The position numbers and the translations under genes are program-made. This document shows, one piece after another, positions 18,441-26,428 of a DNA stretch of 64,000 nt (the first letter of the stretch is position 1; every line of letters starts with the position of its first letter). Under the pieces are notes generated by a model, which did not search any database, had not been told where the DNA came from, and saw only the letters and a program-made list of their open reading frames with translations. This DNA is from Polaromonas sp. (GTDB taxonomy: Bacteria > Pseudomonadota > Gammaproteobacteria > Burkholderiales > Burkholderiaceae_C), in NCBI RefSeq assembly GCF_010365105.1, contig NZ_JAAFGZ010000017.1, forward strand, positions 62,001 to 126,000. Direction: 5' to 3'.

Positions 18441-19820
18441 TTACACCAGCAGCAGCAGGTGTTCACGCTCCCACGGAGAGATCACCTTCATGAACTCGGC
18501 GAACTCCATTTCCTTGATTTCGGAATACACCGTGACGAAATCACGGCCCAGCACTTCATGCAGGTCCGACTCGCGGCGCAGCCAGTCCAGCGCCTCGCCC
18601 AGGCTGCGCGGCAGCGAATACGGCGACAGGTAGGCATCGCCCTTCATTTCGGGCTTGGGCTTGATCTTGTTCTTGATGCCCAGGTAGCCGCAGGCCAGCG
18701 TCATGGCCAAAGCGATGTACGGATTGGCATCGGCGCCGATGACGCGGTTTTCCACCCGGCGGGCCTGCGGCGTGGCAATCGGCGAGCGAATGCCCACCGT
18801 GCGGTTGTCATGCCCCCAGGCGATGTTGATCGGCGCGGCCGTGTCCCGCGAGAGCCGCCGGTAGCTGTTGACATAGGGCGCGACCAGCGCCATGGCGGCC
18901 GGAATGTAGCGCTGCAGCCCGCCGATGTAATGAAAGAAAGCCTCCGACTCGCTGCCATCCTTGTTGCTGAAGATGTTCAGACCGGTTTGCTTGTTCAAGA
19001 TACTCTGGTGCACATGCATGGCGCTGCCGGGCTCGGCCGCAATCGGCTTGGCCATGAAGGTTGCATACATGTTGTGGCGCAGCGCCGCTTCACGCACCGT
19101 GCGCTTGAACAGGAACACCTCGTCGGCCAGCCCCAGCGGATGGGCATGGAAAAAATTGATTTCCATCTGCCCCGCGCCGACTTCATGAATCAGCGTATCG
19201 ACGTTGAGTTCCATCTTTTCGCAGTAGTCGTAGATGTCCTCGAACAGCGGGTCAAACTCGTTCACCGCGTCGATGCTGTAGGCCTGACGCGAGGTTTCGG
19301 CCCGGCCGCTGCGGCCAATCGGCGGGCGCAGCAGGGTGTTGGGGTCGGTGTTGCGGGCCACCAGGTAAAACTCCAGTTCGGGCGCCACCACCGGCACCAG
19401 GCCCTCGGCTTCATACAGTTCGCACACCCGGCGCAGCACGCTTCTGGGCGCAAACGGCACCAGCTTGCCGGCCGGATCAAAACAGTCGTGGATGACCTGC
19501 GCCGTCGGGCTCGACGCCCACGGAACAATCCGCGCCGTGGACGGGTCGGGGCGCAGGTGCATGTCCTTGTCGGTCGGGCTGATCACATCGTAATAAGGGC
19601 CGCTCTCGGGAAACTCGCCGGTCACGCCCATGGCCACCACCGCTTCGGGCAGGCGCATGCCCCGGTCTTCGGTGAACTTGCCGCGCGGCAGGATCTTGCC
19701 CCGGGCCACGCCGGTCAGGTCGGGCACCAGGCATTCGACCTCGGTGATCCTGCGTTCATTCAGCCAGTTTTCAAGTTCCGTGAAGGTTGTTGCCTTGCTC
19801 ATGCTCATGTTCAGACTCAT
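18441..19820 (-). CDS. puuA: Glutamine synthetase-family gamma-glutamylputrescine synthetase
   Basis: 459 aa, glutamine synthetase fold. The catalytic domain has EVGAGQMEINFFHA and KPIAAEPGSAMHVHQS in place of the GlnA signatures, as in PuuA/SpuI proteins that ligate glutamate to putrescine. It lacks the GlnA adenylylation-site context. The start MSLNMSMSK has AGGAG at 6 nt. Flanked by puuD (the matching hydrolase) and spuC, which makes polyamine catabolism the most likely role. SpuI-type substrate range (spermidine, cadaverine) is open. Confidence 0.88.
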   Translation of the reverse strand: MSLNMSMSKATTFTELENWLNERRITEVECLVPDLTGVARGKILPRGKFTEDRGMRLPEAVVAMGVTGEFPESGPYYDVISPTDKDMHLRPDPSTARIVPWASSPTAQVIHDCFDPAGKLVPFAPRSVLRRVCELYEAEGLVPVVAPELEFYLVARNTDPNTLLRPPIGRSGRAETSRQAYSIDAVNEFDPLFEDIYDYCEKMELNVDTLIHEVGAGQMEINFFHAHPLGLADEVFLFKRTVREAALRHNMYATFMAKPIAAEPGSAMHVHQSILNKQTGLNIFSNKDGSESEAFFHYIGGLQRYIPAAMALVAPYVNSYRRLSRDTAAPINIAWGHDNRTVGIRSPIATPQARRVENRVIGADANPYIALAMTLACGYLGIKNKIKPKPEMKGDAYLSPYSLPRSLGEALDWLRRESDLHEVLGRDFVTVYSEIKEMEFAEFMKVISPWEREHLLLLV

Positions 19821-19873
19821 CGCGCACTCCTGTTTTTTTTCGACGCATGTCGGTGGATTGGAATAACCTGGAT

Positions 19874-20692
19874 TCAGTGGCCGGCGCTGGCCCTTTCCCG
19901 TGTGCGGCTGGCATGGCGGCGCTCGCAGGCCTGGCCAAAGGCCGCAAAGATGGCTTGGTAAAAAGGATTTTCCTGGCAGTTCCACTCGGGATGCCATTGC
20001 ACCGCACAGGCAAACTCGGCGGCGCCCTCGATCTCGAAGGCCTCGACCAGGCCGTCGGAAGAATGCCCCAGCGCGCGCAGTCCGTCAGCCAGCCGGCCAA
20101 TGCCCTGGCCATGCAGCGAATTGACCTGGGCCGTGTCGCTGCCGGCCCATTGCGCAAATGCGCAGCCGGGCACGAAACGGACCTCATGCGCAGGTCCGTA
20201 GGCTTCTTCAAGGCTGACGCCTGCGGGATCGCGATGATCAAAGCGCCCTTCCCGCGCATGCACGCTCTGCTCCAGCGAGCCGCCCAGCGCCACATTGATT
20301 TCCTGGAAACCGCGGCAAATGCCCAGCAGCGGCACACCGGCGTCCCGGCACGCCCGCACCAGCGCCAGCGTGAGCGCATCGCGCTGCGGGTCCAGCGGCA
20401 GGCCGGCATCGAGCACGTCCTGGCCGAAATGGGATGGATGAACATTCGACGGCGAGCCGGTCAGCATGACGCCATCGACCAGCCCCAGGAGCGCCGGTAA
20501 CTGGGCCACATCGGCCAGGGGGAACATCACCGGCTGGGCGCCGGCGCATTGCCTGACGGCGCGGGCATATTTCTCGCCCAGTACCAGGAACGGGAACTGG
20601 TGCCCTTCCTCACCCAGAAGCCGGTGGTCGGCCGGCAGCCACACCAGCGGCAGGTGAAGGTGCTGCGAAGAAATCGACGGGGTTTGCCGCAT
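19874..20692 (-). CDS. puuD: Gamma-glutamyl-GABA hydrolase (class I glutamine amidotransferase)
   Basis: Hydrolyses gamma-glutamyl-GABA to GABA and glutamate at the end of the Puu route. 272 aa. The nucleophile is Cys126 in LLGICRGFQEINV and the catalytic His is in AVQWHPEWN; MLTGSPSNVHP is the peptidase C26 signature. First gene of the minus-strand operon, 53 bp before puuA. The ATG (MRQTPSISS) has a poor ribosome site; upstream in-frame starts are no better. puuB and puuC homologues are not in the window. Confidence 0.88.
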   Translation of the reverse strand: MRQTPSISSQHLHLPLVWLPADHRLLGEEGHQFPFLVLGEKYARAVRQCAGAQPVMFPLADVAQLPALLGLVDGVMLTGSPSNVHPSHFGQDVLDAGLPLDPQRDALTLALVRACRDAGVPLLGICRGFQEINVALGGSLEQSVHAREGRFDHRDPAGVSLEEAYGPAHEVRFVPGCAFAQWAGSDTAQVNSLHGQGIGRLADGLRALGHSSDGLVEAFEIEGAAEFACAVQWHPEWNCQENPFYQAIFAAFGQACERRHASRTRERASAGH

Positions 20693-21391
20693 GGAGTGGT
20701 GGGTGTTAAGGAGTTCCAGCCAGTGTAACCAGCCCCTCACGAAGCTGCGCCGCGCCAGGGTGGCGTAGCTGCGGGTGCTTCACGGTGCACAACAGGATGC
20801 CCGCCGCTTCATCCTCATGGCCGGCACACAGCTGTCGATTGCCCTGCGCATGGAGTGGCTGGCAGGCCATGGCGACCCGGTGTGGATGCAAGACCCGGCC
20901 TGCCGGAGCGCCGTCAAGGCACTGGCAGCCGGCGTCTTGCGACTGCATCCGGTGGCTGTCAATGGCGAACTCATGGTGCCAGCCAATGGAAGCCGGCAAT
21001 GCCGCGTCGGGTGGTGCGGGCCATTCAGAAAAAATTTCCGTACAGGAAAGTCTAATTTTCAAGCCAAATCAGCCTTTTCCGCTTTATGGATGGGCACAAG
21101 CTGCTATCTTTTTTATATAAAAAACGATTTTAAAGGATGCGGTTTTCGTGTCCGGTTCAAGCCTGTCAGTCGAAAAATTGAAACACCCAGTGTGATTCAA
21201 GCGTGCCTCGTAACAGATTTCAAGGGTTTTTACCATCGATAAGGACCTCATGAGATTGGTCCGTTTGGGGGGTTGCGACAGCAAAACTATCAAATTAACA
21301 TTTGTTTTATCAGGTTTATTTTCAAGGTCTCGGCTTATATGTTATAAGGCTTCGCCTTGAAACTGAGCATTACCCCATCAGGACGTTTGAC
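20693..21391. other. 699-bp intergenic region between divergent operons
   Basis: Upstream DNA of both the puu/pot operon (left) and the sulfur-carrier operon (right). From about 20,770 to 21,000 the plus strand has a GC3-rich open stretch (LHGAQQDARRFILMAG onward) that loses coding character after about 21,000. It may be a gene remnant; I recognise no family. From 21,040 on the DNA is AT-rich, with a hairpin GGACC-N10-GGTCC at 21243-21262 and AAGGC-TTC-GCCTT shortly before the carrier gene. No clear promoter pair was found. Confidence 0.4.
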
Positions 21392-21661
21392 ATGGCAGTT
21401 TTAATGGTACCCAGTTCGCTGCGCCGGTACACCCACCAACAAAGCCGTATCAGGCTTTCGGTCAGCTCCGTCGAGGAGGCGCTCAGGCGTTTTTCAGAAG
21501 AGTCCAGCGAGCTTCGAAATCACCTGTTCAGCGGTCAGGCCTTGCGCAAGTTCATCGTGGTGTGCAAAAACGGCCAGGACATCCGGCTTCTCGATGGATT
21601 GCAAACTTTGGTGAACGATGACGATGAAGTCCAGATCATTGCGAGCGTGGCGGGCGGATGA
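21392..21661 (+). CDS. MoaD/ThiS/CysO-like sulfur-carrier protein
   Basis: 89-aa ubiquitin-fold protein ending in ASVAGG; the terminal GG is the residue adenylated and thiocarboxylated in ThiS, MoaD and CysO. The pattern VPSSLRRYTHQQSRI at the start and VVCKNGQDIRLLDGLQTLVN near the end resembles CysO of actinobacteria more than ThiS (about 66 aa) or MoaD (about 81 aa). ATG with AGGA at 8 nt. It overlaps the next gene, an E1-like enzyme, by 4 bp, so the two are translationally coupled and probably partners. Confidence 0.85.
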   Translation: MAVLMVPSSLRRYTHQQSRIRLSVSSVEEALRRFSEESSELRNHLFSGQALRKFIVVCKNGQDIRLLDGLQTLVNDDDEVQIIASVAGG

Positions 21662-22815
21662 ACGCGCTGTTGCAGCCTGCCACGCTGCCAGAACTCACCA
21701 GCAGCGAGCTCAGGCGTTTCAACCGCCAGATCATCCTGCCCGAATTCGGCATTGAGGCACAGCGGCTACTCAAGGCAGGCAGTGTGCTGCTGGTTGGCCT
21801 GGGTGGCCTGGGCAGCCCGGCGTCGCTCTACCTGGCGGCTGCAGGCGTCGGGCGAATCGGCCTGGTGGACGCCGATGTGGTCGAAGAAACCAATCTCCAG
21901 CGCCAGATCGTGCATGGCCACTCTTCGCTCGGACGCCTGAAAAACGAAAGCGCTGAAGCACGCATGCTGGACCTCAACCCGCACGTCCAGATCGAACGTC
22001 ACGATGTGCGCCTGGGCATCGACAACGCGCTGGAAATCATTTCCCGCTACGACGTGATCATTGACGGCTCGGACAATTTCCCGACCCGCTACCTGGTCAA
22101 TGATGCCTGCGTGAAGCTCGGCAAACCTGATGTCTATGGCGGTGTGCTGCGTTTTGACGGTCAGCTCAGCGTCTTCGATGCGCGCACCGGCCCGTGCTAC
22201 CGCTGCCTGTTTCCCGAGCCGCCGCCGCAGGAGTTCGCACCCAATTGCGCTGAAGCCGGCGTGCTGGGCGTGCTGCCCGGCGTGATCGGATCGCTGCAGG
22301 CGACCGAGGCCCTCAAGCTGCTGAGCGGCATTGGCTCTCCCTTGATCGGCCGCATGCTGATCTATGACGGGCTGGACTTGAGCTTCAACACGGTCCAGAT
22401 TGCCAAGGACCCCGATTGCCCGGTCTGCAGCCACGCTCCGCAGGACATCGTGCTCAGGGAGACCGTCATGGTTTGTGCTGCGCCGGCCGGCCGGTCCATC
22501 TCGCCTGGCGGACTCCAGGCCAGGCTGCAGGCGCAGGACGACCTGGTCATCGTCGATGTGCGCAATCCGGCCGAATGGCTGCCGGGCCGGATTCCGGGTG
22601 CCATGGGGTGGCCCAAGCCCGAACTTGAACGCGCGCTGCAGGAGCCGGGTGCCGCGCCGCTGCCCAGGGATCGCGACATCGTGCTGGTTTGCCAGAGCGG
22701 CATGCGCAGCAACAGCGTCATCCAACTGCTGGTCGCGGCAGGCTATGACCCGTTGCGGCTGTACAACCTCGAGCAAGGCATGGCGGCATGGCCGGGGGAT
22801 GTTCAGCTTGTCTGA
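21658..22815 (+). CDS. moeZ: MoeZ/MOCS3-type adenylyltransferase-sulfurtransferase
   Basis: 385-aa E1-like enzyme that would adenylate and then thiocarboxylate the upstream carrier. ThiF/MoeB domain with nucleotide motif VGLGGLGSPAS (47-56), D71, R-finger region NLQRQIVHG, zinc cysteines C180xxC183 and C254xxC257, and putative acyl-transfer C197 (APNCAEAGVLG). The C-terminal rhodanese domain (285-385) carries the persulfide cysteine C345 in CQSGMRS. The fused rhodanese puts it with MoeZ and MOCS3 rather than ThiF. The neighbours are not Moco or thiamine genes, so its pathway is open. Confidence 0.87.
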   Translation: MNALLQPATLPELTSSELRRFNRQIILPEFGIEAQRLLKAGSVLLVGLGGLGSPASLYLAAAGVGRIGLVDADVVEETNLQRQIVHGHSSLGRLKNESAEARMLDLNPHVQIERHDVRLGIDNALEIISRYDVIIDGSDNFPTRYLVNDACVKLGKPDVYGGVLRFDGQLSVFDARTGPCYRCLFPEPPPQEFAPNCAEAGVLGVLPGVIGSLQATEALKLLSGIGSPLIGRMLIYDGLDLSFNTVQIAKDPDCPVCSHAPQDIVLRETVMVCAAPAGRSISPGGLQARLQAQDDLVIVDVRNPAEWLPGRIPGAMGWPKPELERALQEPGAAPLPRDRDIVLVCQSGMRSNSVIQLLVAAGYDPLRLYNLEQGMAAWPGDVQLV

Positions 22816-22927
22816 CATAGGGGCTGCAACCCTGCCCCGGCGCCAGTGTTGCTGAACAACCATCCACACGCGGCGCAGCCAGCAGTGGCATCCAGCCGCA
22901 ACGGATTTTTTGAAAGGATGGTTCTTC

Positions 22928-24502
22928 ATGCCCATGGATGCAGCCTGCCGCATGGCCACCAGCGACGACCTGATTCGCCGGATCGCCACCCTTGCGCCGA
23001 CCGGAACCCCCATCACGCCGGCTATTGCCGAACAACTCCAGGCAGCGACCGAAGCCCTGATGGCGCTTGCCAGGGCCGAAGGAAAGCTCGAACAGAGCCC
23101 CATGACACTGGCGATGGAGCGCACGGTGGACCTGCACCGCGAAGCTGCCGAAAATAGGCTCAGGGGGCAGCGCGTGCTGGTCACCGGCGGTGCCGGCTGC
23201 GTCGGCTCGCACCTGATCCCCTTGCTCTTCGATTTGGGTGCGATGGAAATTGCCATTGCAGATATTGCCGTCGAGACCGGCAGCATTGCCAGGGACGCAG
23301 CCGGTGCGAGTTGGCCCGCCGGACAACTGAAGCACTGCCACGTCGATATCCGCGATGCCGCTGCGCTCGATGCCGTGTTTTCCCAGGTCAGGCCACACAT
23401 TGTTTTCCACCTGGCCAGCATCCGCGAGCCCGGGCGGGCCGAGGCGGTGGTGCGCGAGGCCATTGAAACCAATGTGTTCGGTACGCGCAATGTGATCAGC
23501 GCCTGCCTGCGCCATGGCGTGGGGGATGCCATTTATTCCTCCACCGGCAAGTGTTTTGCCTACGTGTCCGATCACGTTTACACCGGCAGTAAAAAACTGG
23601 CCGAGGCGCAGTGGGTCGCCGTCGCGCGCCGCAGCCACTCGACGCGGTTTCGCTTTACGCGTTTCACGCATGTCATGGAAAACGGCGTGGTGACACAGGA
23701 CATCCTGGACGGCATTGCCAAGGGGCTGGTCGGCCTGCACGGCCCGGACCGCTATTTCAACGTCCAGAACTTGCGGCAGGCGGGCCACCTTCTGGTCAAT
23801 GCCCTGGCGCTGGCCGAGCAGACACCTGCCGATGGTTTCTGGGCAGCGGTCGATCTGGGCTGGCCGGTGAACACGCTGGAACTCGCCCTCTACCTTGTCC
23901 AGCGCAGCGGCAAACCGGTGGCCTTGCATTTTCTGGGCGTTCCCAAGGGCTATGACGAAGTCTTCTTCCGGGGCCAGTTCTGCTGGAGTGGTGAAACCAC
24001 CTATCACCCGCTCGTCAATGCGCTTGAAGCGCACGGCGGCTTTGACGACCGCAGCGGCACCATGGTCGGTGCGCGTGTGCTGCCTTTCAGCGAAGACGCG
24101 CTGGCCACTGAATTGGACATGCTCAAAAAAGCGCTGGACGACCACACACTCGACGTCCTGGCCGTCAAGGCGGCGCTGGTGCATGCGGTGTGCGGCCTGG
24201 CCCGGTCCATCTTTGCCGCAGCAGACCTGCCCCTCCTCATTGACGTGCTCTGGTGGGGTGCAGCCCCGGCCTGGGCCGGGACTTCAAGCGCCGAGGCCAG
24301 TCGCTTCGAGGCCGTCATCCATTTGCTGGCCGACACGGTGATCGCCAAGCTGCGCCAGGCCAACGCGCCGATGTCGATGGCAAACCGGCAAAAGCTGGAA
24401 GAGGTGAGGCAGACCCTTACACGAATTCCCGGCCTTGCAGACCAATCCGGAAGCCTGGGGCGCTTGCTTGAAAGCTCGGGCGCGACGGTGTCGATGAATT
24501 AG
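22928..24502 (+). CDS. Extended SDR/CapD-like NAD-dependent epimerase-dehydratase, unusual long form
   Basis: 524-aa protein. A helical N-terminal 80 residues, then a Rossmann fold with VTGGAGCVGSHL (85-96), a CapD/FlaA1-like HLASIREPGRAE segment and the catalytic pair Y218xxxK222 (YTGSK), so the active site looks intact. The C-terminal 200 residues are not a standard epimerase tail. Such enzymes act on nucleotide sugars, but the substrate is unknown. It follows the MoeZ-like gene by 112 bp on the same strand. Start ATG MPMDAACRM has AAGGA at about 10 nt; a TTG six codons upstream is less likely. Confidence 0.7.
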   Translation: MPMDAACRMATSDDLIRRIATLAPTGTPITPAIAEQLQAATEALMALARAEGKLEQSPMTLAMERTVDLHREAAENRLRGQRVLVTGGAGCVGSHLIPLLFDLGAMEIAIADIAVETGSIARDAAGASWPAGQLKHCHVDIRDAAALDAVFSQVRPHIVFHLASIREPGRAEAVVREAIETNVFGTRNVISACLRHGVGDAIYSSTGKCFAYVSDHVYTGSKKLAEAQWVAVARRSHSTRFRFTRFTHVMENGVVTQDILDGIAKGLVGLHGPDRYFNVQNLRQAGHLLVNALALAEQTPADGFWAAVDLGWPVNTLELALYLVQRSGKPVALHFLGVPKGYDEVFFRGQFCWSGETTYHPLVNALEAHGGFDDRSGTMVGARVLPFSEDALATELDMLKKALDDHTLDVLAVKAALVHAVCGLARSIFAAADLPLLIDVLWWGAAPAWAGTSSAEASRFEAVIHLLADTVIAKLRQANAPMSMANRQKLEEVRQTLTRIPGLADQSGSLGRLLESSGATVSMN

Positions 24503-24701
24503 TCCATCGGCTGACTCCCCGGCACACCGCGTGCCTTGCCGTCAACCCAGGGCAGCCCGTTTTGCCAGTGAATGCCGGACGCATACAGGCCGGGCCAGAA
24601 AACCAGGGCATGCCTTGATACGATACTTTGTTTCAAGCGGCTGACGTGACGGCCTGTGACGCCACGGGCCATGACGGCCGCGCATCCGCAAGGCAAGGCA
24701 A

Positions 24702-25202
24702 ATGAACATCATCCTGACAAAAGACCCGCGATTTTTACTGCGCCTGGCCGCGCCTGACGACGCGGCCCTTGTGGTGGATTTCATGAAAAAACTGGGCGCC
24801 TACCAAAAGATGGCCGACAAGATCACCGCCACGGCCGAAGGCATACGCCAGTTGCTGGCCGACAAAAAGGGCGAAGCGGTGTTTGGCCTGTATGACAGCC
24901 AGCCGGTCGGTTTCGTTTATTTTTGCCAGACCTCGTCTGCCTTCACCGGGCAGTCAGGGCTGTATATCGACGCTTTCCTGATCGACGACGCCATGCGCGC
25001 CCGGGGACTGGGCAAAACCATGATGGCCTTCATGTCCAAACTTGCACTCGACCGGGGATGCCAGCGGCTGGAATGGGGATGCCTGGACTGGAACGAGCCC
25101 ACCATCGGGTTCTACAAAAGCCTGGGCGCCACCGCCGTGGACGCCATGACCATTCACCGCTTCGGACCCGAACAGTTGAAGGCGAACGCCGCAGCGTTTT
25201 GA
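24702..25202 (+). CDS. GNAT-family N-acetyltransferase
   Basis: 166-aa acetyl-CoA-dependent acetyltransferase. Acetyl-CoA pyrophosphate loop RARGLGKTMMAF (motif A), then WGCLDWNEPTIGFYKSLGA, the C-terminal signature of diamine/thialysine acetyltransferase-like GNATs. Preceding AAGGCAA serves as ribosome site. It lies about 200 bp after the epimerase gene on the same strand, so membership in that operon is uncertain. A polyamine substrate would suit the adjacent putrescine locus but is only an inference. Confidence 0.82.
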   Translation: MNIILTKDPRFLLRLAAPDDAALVVDFMKKLGAYQKMADKITATAEGIRQLLADKKGEAVFGLYDSQPVGFVYFCQTSSAFTGQSGLYIDAFLIDDAMRARGLGKTMMAFMSKLALDRGCQRLEWGCLDWNEPTIGFYKSLGATAVDAMTIHRFGPEQLKANAAAF

Positions 25203-25325
25203 TTCCGTTTTCATGTCAATACGAGCGTAGTAGGCGCGCTGCCAGCGCCGGTTCGGCTTTATTGCCACTGCAGAAAGCCACTTTTTTCCAAGCCTTTTTC
25301 CTGATCCTGTTCTGGAGTTTTCATC

Positions 25326-26288
25326 GTGCCGCACCGCCCCGCTTCCCCCTGGATTGCCTATGCCTGCCTTGCACTGAGCATGTCGCTGGTCGGCAGTTAT
25401 GTCGCCCTGTCCAAGCCGCTGGTGGCCGCGTTGCCGGTGTTTTTGCTGGCCTGGCTGCGGTTTGGCATTGGCGGGCTGGCGATGGCGCACTGGCTGAAAA
25501 AGCCGGCCGGTGAAACGCCGATGAGCCCGCAAACCCGCCGGCTGGTTTTCCTGGAGTCCTTCCTGGGCAATTTTCTGTTCTCGATCTGCATGTTGTTCGG
25601 CGTGAGCCTGACCAGCGCGGTGGCCGCCGGGGTCATCATGGCGGCCATTCCGGCCACGGTGGCGCTTCTCAGCTGGGCCTTTTTGCGCGAGCGGATCAGC
25701 GGCCGTGTCTGGGCCGCCGTGGCCTGCGCGGTGCTCGGCATTGCCCTGGTGTCGCTCTCAAAAAGTGAGCTGCCTGCACAGATGGGTACTGCGCAAGAGG
25801 CCGATTTGGCATTAAAAAACGCCTGGTTGGGCAATCTGCTGCTGGTGGGCGCGGTGCTGTGCGAGGCGTCTTATGCGGTGATCGGCAAGAAGCTGACCGG
25901 CGTGCTCAGCCCCAAGCGCATCACGGCACTGATCAACCTGTGGGGCTTTGCCCTGGTCACGCCTTTCGGGCTGTGGATGGCCTGGGGCTTCGACTTTGCC
26001 ACCGTCGCGCCGGCCAGCTGGGTGCTGCTGGTGTTTTATGCATTGGCCGCGAGCGTCTGGACGGTGTGGCTGTGGATGACCGGCCTGAAAACCGTGCCCG
26101 CCAACCAGGCCGGCGTGTTCACCGTGATGCTGCCGGTCAGCGCGGCGGCGGTGGGCGTCGGCGTGCTCGGCGAAAGCCTGAACGGCACGCAGGTCGGCGC
26201 CTTTGCGATTGCGCTGGTGGGTGTGGTACTGGCGACGCTGCCCCAGCGCAGGCAGCGCAAGCCGAATGCAGACACGTCATCGCCTTGA
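25326..26288 (+). CDS. EamA/DMT-superfamily transporter
   Basis: 320-aa inner-membrane protein with ten predicted helices in two EamA repeats (about residues 10-145 and 170-300), the RhaT/YdcZ-type drug/metabolite transporter fold. It begins with GTG, preceded by GGAG, giving MPHRPASPWIAYACLA. It follows the GNAT gene by 123 bp. Family members export amino acids, amines or metabolites; which substrate is used here cannot be read from sequence. A hairpin element lies just after the stop. Confidence 0.85.
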   Translation: MPHRPASPWIAYACLALSMSLVGSYVALSKPLVAALPVFLLAWLRFGIGGLAMAHWLKKPAGETPMSPQTRRLVFLESFLGNFLFSICMLFGVSLTSAVAAGVIMAAIPATVALLSWAFLRERISGRVWAAVACAVLGIALVSLSKSELPAQMGTAQEADLALKNAWLGNLLLVGAVLCEASYAVIGKKLTGVLSPKRITALINLWGFALVTPFGLWMAWGFDFATVAPASWVLLVFYALAASVWTVWLWMTGLKTVPANQAGVFTVMLPVSAAAVGVGVLGESLNGTQVGAFAIALVGVVLATLPQRRQRKPNADTSSP

Positions 26289-26340
26289 GGCCGCTTCAAT
26301 GCGGCGGCAGTTGCGTGACGCCTTGAACTCTGCACGAATC

Positions 26341-26365
26341 GATCCCGGGTCAGGCCGGGGATGAC
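26341..26365. repeat. GC-rich palindromic element between convergent genes
   Basis: GATCCCGGGTCAGGCCGGGG followed by ATGAC; arms ATCCCGG and CCGGGGAT flank a 6-nt loop. Very similar elements are scattered in many proteobacterial genomes. Here it separates the EamA gene from the convergent malonyl-CoA synthetase gene and could limit read-through. Confidence 0.5.
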
Positions 26366-26428
26366 AGCGTGTTTACCGGGGACAGCTCAAAAAACGGGCT
26401 GGTCGCCGAACGGACGGCTCACCGCACG

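Noticed and set aside
18423-19961. 512-aa open frame opposite puuA
   Set aside because: Antisense shadow of the glutamine synthetase-family gene; no motif seen.
20775-21242. 155-aa plus-strand frame upstream of the sulfur-carrier gene as a real gene
   Set aside because: Coding character ends about halfway, no plausible start with ribosome site, and no family recognised; kept only as a low-confidence observation.
21766-23532. 588-aa minus-strand open frame across moeZ and the epimerase gene
   Set aside because: It runs antisense to two genes with clear motifs and their spacer; typical high-GC artefact.
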